DNA from: Rhizobium leguminosarum bv. trifolii WSM1325
GTDB lineage: Bacteria; Pseudomonadota; Alphaproteobacteria; Rhizobiales; Rhizobiaceae
NCBI GenBank assembly: GCA_000023185.1
Contig: CP001624.1
Location: 248,001-312,000, forward strand
Direction: 5' to 3'
Length of the DNA: 64,000 nt
Of the stretch, positions 9,694 to 17,502 are shown piece by piece (position 1 is the stretch's first letter; every line of letters starts with the position of its first letter). The translations under genes and the position numbers were made by a program. Under the pieces are notes generated by a model. It did no database searches, was not told where the DNA came from, and saw nothing but the letters and a program-made list of their open reading frames with translations.

Positions 9694-10950
9694 TCATTGA
9701 TTGGCGCAACTGCTGAGTACCGGCGTCATCACCTTCACGTGCTCATCGATCCGCTCGAGCACTTTTTCCGGGACGACGGCCCGTTCCGGAAGGCTCCACC
9801 AATGCCTGTTGACGCGTTCAACGACATCGATGACCGCCTTCAGCACAGCCGGCTCCGGCAGCCTCGCGCGGTTGGCGAAGATCTTCCATCGCTGCGCGAC
9901 GAGCGCCTTGAAGGAGCGCTCGCCGCCGAGCGACAGCGCCATCGCGTCGGCGGGAATATAGGGCACGGTCGACAGGACATCGTAGATCGGCGCGAGCTCC
10001 GGCTTGTCGCCATTGCCACGATAGATCAGCGACCAGTTTTTGAGGTGCATGTCGCCATTGCCGGTTATTGCCGTGAAGGCCAGACGGCGTACGAACTCGA
10101 GGGCGGCCGTCGGCGAGATGGCGACACCGAGGGCGGAGGCTATATCGTGGTATGCCGCGGCCTCGTATTTGCGCGAGGGATAAATGCCGAAGACCTGGGC
10201 GAAATCCTCGATATGGATGCGTTCGGCGCCGGCGCCCCGATCGAAGCGTTTGACCAGGAGGACCTTTCCGTCCGACAGCGTGTCGAACTCCTCGGGGATC
10301 CCTTCGAAATCGGACTTCTCGACAAGCTCGCGTTCTGGCACTTCCATGCCGATCGCTGCAGCCAATGCAAGGTTGGCGTACTCGTTTTCAGAGACACCAG
10401 GAAACGATGTCGAAGGAAACTTTGCGATGTAATGGCCCTGCTCGTCACCCATCGGCAAGGTTAGGCCACCACCCCTGCCAGTGTTCTTCATCACCGAGAG
10501 TTTCATCTGCACACCCGCGAGTGAAAACCGGGCTTTCGGCTTGCCGCTCGACGCGTCCTCGATCACCGCCGTCGTGCCACCGCTCGGTACAACGCGGACA
10601 GCGCCCGGCAGGTCCTGACCGAGTGCGGCCAGTAGATCAAAATCGTTGCTCGCGCGCACATGACCTGCGTGGTGCTTTTCCATCGCCTCGCGCAATTTGT
10701 CTTCAGGAAGAAGATTGGCGAAGAACGCCGGCAAGGCGCCGGCAATTGGCTTGGGATCCTTGCGCAACCCTCCCGTCGCCGCCCGGAATGACAGGCTAAG
10801 GACTGGGAACCCACCCGTCGCGCGATAAGCTTCATCGAAGCTGAACGCATTGAAATCTCCAGGCGTCCTGACGAGTGTGCCGACCTTCAGATCGTTCAGC
10901 AGCACCTCAAGCGAAGGAATGGCGTTGGGAGCCTGAAACATCTTAGCCAT
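9694..10950 (-). CDS. hipA: HipA-type serine/threonine kinase toxin
   Basis: A 418-residue HipA-fold kinase. HipA toxins phosphorylate aminoacyl-tRNA synthetases or related targets and slow growth. The N-subdomain begins LEVLLNDLKVGTL, the substrate/ATP region includes SLAGVQMKLS, the catalytic loop is GNGDMHLKNWSL (D-x-H-x-K-N) and the metal-binding Asp is in PIYDVLST. The ATG at 10950 overlaps the hipB stop by 8 bp, implying translational coupling. It appears intact. It lies inside a broken transfer region and may help maintain the replicon. Confidence 0.92.
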   Translation of the reverse strand: MAKMFQAPNAIPSLEVLLNDLKVGTLVRTPGDFNAFSFDEAYRATGGFPVLSLSFRAATGGLRKDPKPIAGALPAFFANLLPEDKLREAMEKHHAGHVRASNDFDLLAALGQDLPGAVRVVPSGGTTAVIEDASSGKPKARFSLAGVQMKLSVMKNTGRGGGLTLPMGDEQGHYIAKFPSTSFPGVSENEYANLALAAAIGMEVPERELVEKSDFEGIPEEFDTLSDGKVLLVKRFDRGAGAERIHIEDFAQVFGIYPSRKYEAAAYHDIASALGVAISPTAALEFVRRLAFTAITGNGDMHLKNWSLIYRGNGDKPELAPIYDVLSTVPYIPADAMALSLGGERSFKALVAQRWKIFANRARLPEPAVLKAVIDVVERVNRHWWSLPERAVVPEKVLERIDEHVKVMTPVLSSCANQ

Positions 10951-11251
10951 GATCGTTATCGTCGGGGCGGGAGATGAAAGCCGGGAGATCATCGTCGTCA
11001 TGTGGGCGCAGCAAGGCCTCGACCGCGGGAACCATTGCTTGGGGGATCATCATCATTTCCAGGCCGAGCGCGCGGGCGACATTCAGCAAAGTCGTCGCGC
11101 GAGCCGCGGCGACCCCCGTCTCGATGTCGCGATAACGAGGGCGCGAAATGCCAGCCAAATCGGCGACCTGTTCCTGGGTCATTGCCGAGGCCTGTCGTGC
11201 CTTCTTCAATAACCGCCCGATTTGGAGCAAAGCCGCCGAATCTGGGATCAT
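10943..11251 (-). CDS. hipB: HipB-type antitoxin, XRE-family HTH
   Basis: A 102-residue antitoxin with an XRE/Cro helix-turn-helix: MTQEQVADLAGISRPRYRDIETG. It should bind and neutralise HipA and repress the operon. The ATG at 11251 (MIPDSAALLQ) is favoured because CAGG lies about 8 bp upstream. An in-frame ATG at 11272 (MKRAGII) is possible. The acidic C-terminal tail (HDDDDLPAF) is less conserved. The end overlaps hipA by 8 bp. Confidence 0.9.
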   Translation of the reverse strand: MIPDSAALLQIGRLLKKARQASAMTQEQVADLAGISRPRYRDIETGVAAARATTLLNVARALGLEMMMIPQAMVPAVEALLRPHDDDDLPAFISRPDDNDHG

Positions 11252-11285
11252 GATGATACCTGCGCGTTTCATTCGACATTGCACT

Positions 11286-11376
11286 GATACGTATAGATAT
11301 CTTCTTGTCCCCGTTGTCAACGAAAATAGATCTGTTTACGGATCATATTAGAGCAAACGATATGTTTAGAGATCAT
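11286..11376 (-). promoter_or_regulatory. Candidate HipB operators upstream of hipB
   Basis: Two 18-bp direct repeats, GATCTGTTTACGGATCAT (11329-11346) and GATATGTTTAGAGATCAT (11359-11376), match at 15 of 18 positions and start 30 bp apart, close to three helical turns. Each has GAT..ATC-type dyad symmetry. A near-palindrome, GATACGTATAGATATC, lies closer to the gene at 11286-11301. Repeated palindromes are the usual hipB autoregulation layout. The region is also more A+T-rich than its surroundings. Confidence 0.55.
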
Positions 11377-11508
11377 CGTCAGGCGCCTTAGCCTCAACGG
11401 ATAGGGCCGCCTCCAATTTGCCTGGCCAGGAGACCGTGGTGTTCAACACGCGGCGGCACTGTGTCGGAAATTGCCGAGCAGCGTGTCGCCCGCCCGCTGC
11501 TGACGCCC

Positions 11509-11620
11509 GCCGATCGTTGCGATGAAGTCGCGCTATTATTCGGACCCGGAATTCGCCGGATTGTTCGCCAGGCGGGAGAGATGAGCCAAGCGGTTCGCAT
11601 CACCCGGATGAATCGATCGG
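11509..11620 (+). repeat. Diverged direct repeat, right copy (coupling-protein 3' end)
   Basis: The partner of 9497-9622. One frame reads RPPIVAMKSRYYSDPEFAG then LFARRER and a stop, which is the C-terminus of a TraG/VirD4-like protein with no upstream body: an in-frame TGA lies just before it. The stop overlaps an ATG (ATGA) that opens a short frame (MSQAVRITRMN), as in the left copy. It reads as the remains of a second, somewhat different coupling-protein gene. Confidence 0.72.
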
Positions 11621-11680
11621 GCCTGACCGATTCACAAATGTCGTTGGACGACGCCGCCTGGTGTTTGCGATTCTGCCGGC

Positions 11681-11926
11681 ATGACAGTTCAGCCCTATCG
11701 CCTCTACATCGAACGCATCGATCCATCGAAGAACATGGCCCGCTTTTATGCGCTGTCGATCGAGCCGAACCTCTTCGGTGAGACCTCGCTGGTGCGCAGC
11801 TGGGGACGCATCGGCAGCCGCGGTCAGCAGAAGATCCATGTCTTCGACAGCGAGGCAAAAGCCGTCGATCTCCTGCTCACCCTTTTGCGCAGGAAGCGGT
11901 CGAGAGGCTATCGGGTCCTGCAGTGA
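11681..11926 (+). CDS. WGR domain-containing protein
   Basis: An 81-residue protein that is essentially one WGR domain: RLYIERIDPSKNMARFYAL, then SWGRIGSRGQQKIHVF (the WGR core) and a helical end. WGR domains occur in poly(ADP-ribose) polymerases and MolR and bind nucleic acid ends. Stand-alone copies are common on rhizobial plasmids near transfer and ArdC genes, as here. The exact role is unknown. Confidence 0.85.
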   Translation: MTVQPYRLYIERIDPSKNMARFYALSIEPNLFGETSLVRSWGRIGSRGQQKIHVFDSEAKAVDLLLTLLRRKRSRGYRVLQ

Positions 11927-11950
11927 TCGGCATCCGCGTCTCGCATGCCT

Positions 11951-11988
11951 GAGTGAAGGAGAGACGGCCGAGTGAAGGAAGAGACGGC
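11951..11988. repeat. 19-bp tandem duplication
   Basis: Two adjacent near-identical 19-bp units (GAGTGAAGGAGAGACGGCC at 11951-11969 and GAGTGAAGGAAGAGACGGC at 11970-11988) fill the gap between the WGR gene and the end of the ArdC-like gene. This is probably a slippage duplication without function. Confidence 0.7.
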
Positions 11989-12909
11989 TTACGCCGCCTC
12001 CTCCTCGTCGAGTTCCGGCTGCAAGGAATGCAGGTAGTCGACGGCGCGCTGCGCATATGCTGCCGCCGAGAAGATGGCGCGCTTGTCGTGGTCGAGAACC
12101 TTCAGCCAGCCATCGAGATAGCGTGCGTGGTCGGGGCGTGGTTCGAGCTCGGGAACGATGCCGAGATCGGCGCAGAGAAACGCGCTGCCGAGTTCGGCAA
12201 TCAGCTCCTCGCGGGCGCGTTCGCTCCGGTCTTTCGCGTAGCGGCTGAGATCGCGATCAAGGCGTCGCGGTGCGGCGGTCCAGTGCGTGATCTCGTGGCT
12301 GAGGACGGCGACATAGGAAGCATCGTCCCGGAAGGCATCCAGGCATGGCATCTGGATGTAATCACGCTGAGCGGCATAATAGGCAGCCGATCCTCCGTGG
12401 CGGATCAGCGCGCCGGTATTGGCAAAAAAGCGGCCGGCATCGCCGATGCGGCTCATCGGATCCTGGTGAGGTGCGATCTCATCAAAGCGGCCATCAAGAC
12501 CGGCGATCTGATCGGTGTTGAACACTGTGTAGGCTTTGAGGAATGGAATGTCCTGTTCGATCTCGGTCCCCGTCTCGGTCGTCTCGGTGCGGACGAACGA
12601 ACTGGCAAAGACCACGGTCGTGCCGGTTTCGCCCTTGCGAACGGCGCCGCCGAGCTCGATTGCCTGGCGAAAGGTCATCCAGCGTGATGAGGCAAAGCCG
12701 CGGGCGATGGCTTCGGACCACAGCAGCAGGACGTTGATCCCGGAATAGGGTTGGCCGTTGTGGCGCAGTGGCCGGCTGACCTCACTTGCCGCATGTCCCG
12801 TCGTCCAGGGTTTGGTCCATGGCCGCACGCCCCGTTCGAGATCGGCGATGATCGTGTTGGTGATGCGGCTGTGGATATCGGTTCGTTGGTTGGATTGCTG
12901 CCTGCTCAT
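11989..12909 (-). CDS. ArdC-like antirestriction protein with zincin peptidase domain
   Basis: A 306-residue protein of the ArdC family. The N-terminal ssDNA-binding-like domain (about 1-130) contains RGVRPWTKPW and GINVLLLW. The C-terminal zincin-like domain has the metal motif HEITH in YVAVLSHEITHWTAAP. The ATG at 12909 has GGAGG about 7 bp upstream; upstream in-frame codons lack a ribosome site. ArdC proteins protect incoming single-stranded plasmid DNA from restriction, which fits the adjacent relaxase and oriT. Confidence 0.88.
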   Translation of the reverse strand: MSRQQSNQRTDIHSRITNTIIADLERGVRPWTKPWTTGHAASEVSRPLRHNGQPYSGINVLLLWSEAIARGFASSRWMTFRQAIELGGAVRKGETGTTVVFASSFVRTETTETGTEIEQDIPFLKAYTVFNTDQIAGLDGRFDEIAPHQDPMSRIGDAGRFFANTGALIRHGGSAAYYAAQRDYIQMPCLDAFRDDASYVAVLSHEITHWTAAPRRLDRDLSRYAKDRSERAREELIAELGSAFLCADLGIVPELEPRPDHARYLDGWLKVLDHDKRAIFSAAAYAQRAVDYLHSLQPELDEEEAA

Positions 12910-13266
12910 GTTGGAACCTCCGTTTCGAGGTCGCGGCCATCGCGACCTGCTACGGCGGTCCGAAAGCCGGGCTGCAAGCGCTGCCTGCACCCGCAGGGCC
13001 GCAACGCAGTGGAGGACGGCAAAGCCGTTGCCGGCGGCGCGAGCCTGGCAGGACCAAAAGCCGGGGCAGGACGCGATGGTCGAAGTCTAGGTGGGGGGTT
13101 AGACGCAGGCGGACGTAGCAAATCCGCGAGGCGGCGTCACATCGCTCGCGTCGCGGCTGCACGCGACGGCGATGGCTTGCTCGGCCGGCCCGACGATCGC
13201 CATTGCCCCGGCGAGCGACTGACGCGCAAGACAGGCCAAACGGAGCTTCAAGCGTAGCCCATGTCC
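12910..13266. other. Intergenic region, no gene recognised
   Basis: A G+C-rich stretch between the ArdC-like gene start and the end of the PAS-GGDEF gene. It must hold the promoter of the ArdC-like gene, but I see no clear -35/-10 pair. Open frames on both strands are Arg/Pro/Ala-rich and look like chance frames. Confidence 0.5.
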
Positions 13267-14196
13267 CTACGCCGCGCGCACCCTGTCCCGTCCGCTCAAC
13301 TTGGCAGCGTAGAGCGCTTGATCGGCGCGTCGATAAAGCTCTGAAGCGCTGTCTGACGAGGCGCAAGCGGCGATACCGGCGGAGCAGGTGTAGCTGAAGT
13401 CGGGTGATTCAGGCAGAGGCCGGGAGAAGCGGATCACCGTCAGCATGCACTCGACCATGGCAATGGCGTCTTCCGGCCCGGTTGCCGGCATCACGAGAAG
13501 GAACTCTTCTCCGCCGATCCGTCCAAAACAATCGCTGCGGCGAACATTCTGATGAATGCGATGAGCAAAATCGCGCAGGACGACATCTCCAGCATGGTGA
13601 CCAAGCCTATCGTTGATGTGCTTGAAATTGTCGATGTCGAATACGGCAAGGCATCCGTTGTTTCCGTGCCGGGCGGCTGTCAGCATGTCGTCGACGCGTG
13701 CCATCACAAAGCGGCGGTTGGCGACACCCGTGAGTTCGTCGGTGTAAGAAGCCTTGATCGCCTGGTCCCGATCCTGCCGGACAGTCCTGCCATGTACTCG
13801 TAAACTGGTGATGTCGCTCGCAATGCACAACATCCAACCGTTCTTCTGGACCGCCTCGGTCATCCAAAACCACCGGCCATCGCACAGGTCCGTCTCGAAA
13901 GCTCGATAGCCGATCTTGCCGCGGCGTGACTGCGTCGAGCGCAGCCACTCGTCGAAATTGCTCGTCCGAATGACAGTGCCTCGCGCGAGCTCGAAATTGC
14001 GCCGCATGAGATCAGGCCAGAGTGGAATTTCATCGGGCTCGATGAAATAGACAGAACGAAAGGCGCTGTTGGCGTACCGCAGCCGGTCATGACCATCGTA
14101 GACGGCAATGAGCGTCTCTGTGCGTCCAGAAAGGTGCAGAAGCTGCTCGAAAATTTCGTCCATACCGAACACTGCCTGGTTGCCTTTGCATGACAT
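13267..14196 (-). CDS. PAS-GGDEF diguanylate cyclase
   Basis: A 309-residue soluble cyclase making c-di-GMP. The PAS sensor covers about 15-130 (LIAVYDGHDRLRYANSAFR) and the GGDEF domain about 150-305. The catalytic motif is GGEEF. An inhibitory I-site RRSD lies five residues before it, so product inhibition is expected. ATG 14196 is used; ATG 14163 (MDEIFEQLL) is an alternative, and neither has a strong ribosome site. The gene is monocistronic. It is the second c-di-GMP gene flanking the transfer remnant. Confidence 0.9.
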   Translation of the reverse strand: MSCKGNQAVFGMDEIFEQLLHLSGRTETLIAVYDGHDRLRYANSAFRSVYFIEPDEIPLWPDLMRRNFELARGTVIRTSNFDEWLRSTQSRRGKIGYRAFETDLCDGRWFWMTEAVQKNGWMLCIASDITSLRVHGRTVRQDRDQAIKASYTDELTGVANRRFVMARVDDMLTAARHGNNGCLAVFDIDNFKHINDRLGHHAGDVVLRDFAHRIHQNVRRSDCFGRIGGEEFLLVMPATGPEDAIAMVECMLTVIRFSRPLPESPDFSYTCSAGIAACASSDSASELYRRADQALYAAKLSGRDRVRAA

Positions 14197-14369
14197 GGCG
14201 CGGAAACCCTATGAGAAAAGAGCCGCCCCGCAAGTAAAAGGCGCCTCCAGTGATTACGGAAACGTCAACGACATGTCCGTTTTCAATCGTGATTGGACAT
14301 CGGCCGCGACCTGAGCGACGCTGTTTTCGGGAGGCGGACCATCTATTTTTCCGGAGATAGGAGGCCGAA

Positions 14370-14804
14370 ATGGAACAGTACGCACTCGATCAGTTGAAAA
14401 CCATCGCAACGGTCAGCCCGACCTGCAAGCGCCTCGAAATAACGCGGCGCGAACGGCTTGAACGGTGGGCCGAAAGTCTCGAACGCAGCCCCAGACCGTT
14501 TCTCAAGACACTTCACGAAACCGAATATCAGCCGATTTCAGATCGGCTTGCCCTGCGCGATGACGGCACGCCCATCTCCGTCGCGTTCGCTGATCCCATT
14601 CTGCGGGCGGCGGGAATGGAAAATGACAGCTATGGAGAAGCCAAACGGTTCTTCGAACTCAGCGACGAGCAATTGCATGATCTCGTGTGCTTCTGCCATT
14701 TCGGTGAACGCGTCAGCGCTGCAGTCGTCGCTCGCCGTTTGCGGAAGATGTCAGGTTCCAAACCAAGTGGGTTTTTCGCTCAACTGCGCGCGTTCTTTGG
14801 CTAA
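14370..14804 (+). CDS. Hypothetical protein, 144 aa
   Basis: I do not recognise this family. It starts with an ATG behind a good ribosome site (GGAGATAGGAGGCCGAA). The protein is soluble and mostly helical, with a charged N-terminal helix (RRERLERWAESLER), a central DDGTPISVAFADPILRAAG region and a basic C-terminus. A Cys/His pair sits in LVCFCHFGERVS. There is no TM or signal peptide. The ribosome site and codon pattern suggest a real gene. Confidence 0.65.
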   Translation: MEQYALDQLKTIATVSPTCKRLEITRRERLERWAESLERSPRPFLKTLHETEYQPISDRLALRDDGTPISVAFADPILRAAGMENDSYGEAKRFFELSDEQLHDLVCFCHFGERVSAAVVARRLRKMSGSKPSGFFAQLRAFFG

Positions 14805-15258
14805 GCACGGTTAAGGCGGCTGCTGTTGCTTGCCTCGGAAGAAAGGGCCGCCGGGTCATCGGCTGGTCCTCGTTTCGACGCGTGCCGACGTCGTCAGCTC
14901 AAACCGACCACACTCGCACCCGTGGGCTGACGACGTGTCGCCAACATCGCTCGCGCGGCATCCGATCCAAGGATGCCGCGGCGATGGTGAAGCGCGACAG
15001 CAGCTTATCCGTGGAACGGGGAACAATGTCGCCGCGACAGCGGTGAGCATGAAAACGGCAATCCGATGCGTTCTCCAAAATCGCGTCGCCGAACCCTCCA
15101 GCGATGTCACCTTGCTCCGGCCTCGGCAATGCCCGTTTCCGCGACGGGATCGGCCGCTGTTTTCCATACAGGTCAATGGCTCGCTTCGGCAAAGTTTCAG
15201 TTGACCGTTTTCGATGGGGAGGTGACATTCTCCTGTAGCGAGGCAGGAGGAAGAAACG
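14805..15258 (+). other. Intergenic region with a possible promoter at 15201-15229
   Basis: No gene is recognised in these 454 bp. Just before the next gene, TTGACC (15201-15206) and GACATT (15224-15229) are separated by 17 bp and could form a housekeeping promoter. The match to the -10 consensus is weak. Confidence 0.3.
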
Positions 15259-15564
15259 ATGGACGAGGCAGACCGTTGGCGCCATATGGCAAGCGCACCG
15301 AAAGACGGTAGTCGGATCCTGGTCACGATCCGGCCATCCGAGCAGGGGCCGGCGGAGGTCGATCTCGCGTACTGGTCGAATGGCGATCAGTTCGCGGGAG
15401 AAGGCTGGCGGGCATCCGACTCCTCGCCGGGGCAGATCATCGAATACGCCGATCCGGAACTGAAATGTTGGATGCCAATGCCTTCGGCCAACCTTGGTCG
15501 CACGTCGATACCCCCACCCTGGGAGGGCGACGATGACCGGAACCTCGACGGGTCGGGGATCTGA
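15259..15564 (+). CDS. Small DUF551-like protein
   Basis: A 101-residue protein opening DRWRHMASAPKDGSRILV, then a short beta-rich stretch and KCWMPMPSA. The order W-x-x-M-x-x-APKDG-x-x-I-L-V followed by W-MP-LP is that of DUF551-like proteins found in phages and proteobacterial genomes, of unknown function. The ribosome site is strong (GGAGGAAGAAACG before ATG). It stands alone. Confidence 0.6.
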   Translation: MDEADRWRHMASAPKDGSRILVTIRPSEQGPAEVDLAYWSNGDQFAGEGWRASDSSPGQIIEYADPELKCWMPMPSANLGRTSIPPPWEGDDDRNLDGSGI

Positions 15565-15774
15565 AAAAATCGCGCTCAAGGACAATGTGACAAGCGGGTG
15601 TGGATTTGCCCTTCACGGGCTTCCTCGGATAACGAGCCCGTTCTCACGTTGTCGCGCCGCGAGTTGAAGCGGGATGGGCGATGTCTCGCATTGCGTAAAT
15701 ATCGGCCACGCTCGGAGAATTCCTGATCTTTCCCGGGAAGGCAAACCCGCGTTAAGCCGGCATGAGGGTTTCGC

Positions 15775-16518
15775 GTGCGAATTAGGAAACGGGCGCCTCG
15801 CGACGCGTTTTTGAAGAACAGAGAAGGCAACTCCTTATTGACGAACACGAAGTTCAGACACACGGGCTGGATGATCGTCATCATCCTATTCGCGATCGGG
15901 GCATTCCCACTGGAATCGACGGCGGCCACGGTGCGGGTCATAGACGGGGACACCATCCTTGTTGACCAAATCACGGTTCGGCTCGACGGAATCGACGCAC
16001 CCGAGGCCGGACAGAAATGCGCTTCTCTCTCCGGACGGGATTGGCCCTGCGGCAAGGTCGCCATCGCGGCGATGGAGGAACTGGTGGCATCGGGAGACGT
16101 CGTCTGCGATGATCGCGGAGTGGACATCTATCAACGACAGCTAGGTGTATGTCGTGTCGGAAAGCGTGAGATCAATGCCGAAATGGTCGCGTCGGGCAAC
16201 GCCTGGGCATTCCGAAAATACTCCACCGACTACGTCACACTCGAGGAAAGGGCCCACAACGAGCACCTGGGGATTTGGCAGGCTTCCACGATCCCCGCGT
16301 GGGAATATCGCGCCGACAGATGGAACGTGGCTGAGCAACAAGCGCCTAAGGGCTGCCCGATCAAAGGCAACATCTCCGAGAACGGCCATATCTACCATGC
16401 GCCTTGGTCTCCTTGGTACGACCGCACCAAGGTCGATACCAAGAAAGGCGAGCGCTGGTTTTGTGATGAAGCCCAGGCGCTGAAAGCCGGATGGCGGGCG
16501 CCGCAATGGGGCCATTGA
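15775..16518 (+). CDS. Secreted thermonuclease-family protein with sunset domain
   Basis: An SNase-fold nuclease. After a basic N-terminus and a hydrophobic export segment (WMIVIILFAIGAF) comes the SNase domain: VRVIDGDTILV, RLDGIDAPE, and AWAFRKYSTDYVTLEERA, with Asp, Arg and Glu at the expected catalytic spots. The C-terminal Cys-rich part (GCPIKGNIS ... GERWFCDEAQAL) resembles the sunset domain seen after some SNase domains. GTG 15775 is used; TTG 15838, preceded by AGAAGG, is a good alternative. It ends at 16518, one base from the end of the convergent operon. Confidence 0.85.
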   Translation: MRIRKRAPRDAFLKNREGNSLLTNTKFRHTGWMIVIILFAIGAFPLESTAATVRVIDGDTILVDQITVRLDGIDAPEAGQKCASLSGRDWPCGKVAIAAMEELVASGDVVCDDRGVDIYQRQLGVCRVGKREINAEMVASGNAWAFRKYSTDYVTLEERAHNEHLGIWQASTIPAWEYRADRWNVAEQQAPKGCPIKGNISENGHIYHAPWSPWYDRTKVDTKKGERWFCDEAQALKAGWRAPQWGH

Positions 16519-17502
16519 TCACGGAGACAGGGACTGAGCCCGTCTCCGGATCCTGATTTCGATGCGTCGCCGGGCCTCGACATTTCCTGCCTGCCCTACG
16601 GTGACGGTATCGCCCGGAAGTATCAATTGCGCCGCCGACATGGGAAGCACCGTTGCTTGCCCCAGTTTTGGATTCGCCTTGAGGATATTCGCGACGGCGA
16701 TCGCCCGGGCCAGTCCCAGACCGGCGTTGTCGGCCGGCTCAAGGGCAGTGATTGGCAATTTACTGTCCAGGACATCGATGAAGGTTTTGTCGAGATTGGA
16801 ATTCGTCCGGGCCAGCGGCTGCTCGTCGGTATGGCCAATGACCTCGATGACGTCGACCTGATAGCGAGACAGGTTATCCGCAATCTGGTCGGAGATGGAC
16901 GTGCCCAGTTTCTGCTGAAATTCGTTTGTCAGCTCGGCGCTGCCTGACCTGAAATAATAGCCGCCCGCTTCGCTGAGATTGATGATGGGCGGCCACTCGT
17001 GCGGGCTTTTCGCCGCCGCGTTGGCGGTGACAAGCCTTTTGATCTCCGCGGGAGCGGCGTCGAGATCTATGCCGTTGTCGCTCAGGACTTTCCGCAACGC
17101 GGCCAGTTTTTCGAGCTCCGACATCTCGACCCCGCTTTTCTGCAAGCGATCAACGGCCTGGCGGGCCGAAATCAGTTCCCGCCATTCCTTCTCGAACTTC
17201 TCCCGATCAATGGGTGAGAGGTTGCCGGCTCCAAGCCTGGCCTGAAGTTCGACCACCCGGGCGGTCGCGTCGAAATTGTCCTTCTTGAGTTCCGCCAGCT
17301 TTTGCTCGGTGACCTGCAGCTCCCGTTCGGCCTCATATCGCTTTTTCCTTTCGGCAGTCACCAGCGCGGCTGCCACCAGCAGGAGACAAAAGACGAGCAG
17401 CAGCATGGATTCGGCCATGGTCAGGCCCAGAATGAGGCCGCGATTGTAGCCCTTATGCTCGAGCTTCGGGGTCTCGGCTATGTGCGCTGCCAATTGAACC
17501 AC
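16519..17502 (-). CDS. MotB/OmpA-like stator-type protein (operon gene 4)
   Basis: A 327-residue protein with one N-terminal TM (about 22-48), a charged coiled coil (50-135) and a C-terminal OmpA/MotB peptidoglycan-binding domain (about 175-325): FRSGSAELT, VIEVIGHTDEQPL and EARRRIEIRIRRR. In TMAESMLLLVFCLLLV, Glu31 falls where MotB has its proton-carrying Asp in YADFMTAMM. This makes it look like the B subunit of a proton-driven stator (MotB, TolR, ZorB). It overlaps gene 3 by 25 bp. GTG 17502 is used; TTG 17493 with GAGGTGG just upstream is an alternative. Confidence 0.75.
   Translation of the reverse strand: MVQLAAHIAETPKLEHKGYNRGLILGLTMAESMLLLVFCLLLVAAALVTAERKKRYEAERELQVTEQKLAELKKDNFDATARVVELQARLGAGNLSPIDREKFEKEWRELISARQAVDRLQKSGVEMSELEKLAALRKVLSDNGIDLDAAPAEIKRLVTANAAAKSPHEWPPIINLSEAGGYYFRSGSAELTNEFQQKLGTSISDQIADNLSRYQVDVIEVIGHTDEQPLARTNSNLDKTFIDVLDSKLPITALEPADNAGLGLARAIAVANILKANPKLGQATVLPMSAAQLILPGDTVTVGQAGNVEARRRIEIRIRRRAQSLSP

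Noticed and set aside
11581..11781. Short frame MSQAVRITRMNRSG after the right repeat, and its left counterpart at 9583-9672
   Set aside because: Both overlap or abut better-supported features, diverge quickly and have no known family. They could be remnants of a small gene after the coupling protein.
12751..13257. Plus-strand frame upstream of the ArdC-like gene
   Set aside because: Overlaps the ArdC-like gene antisense and has a low-complexity translation without a start signal.
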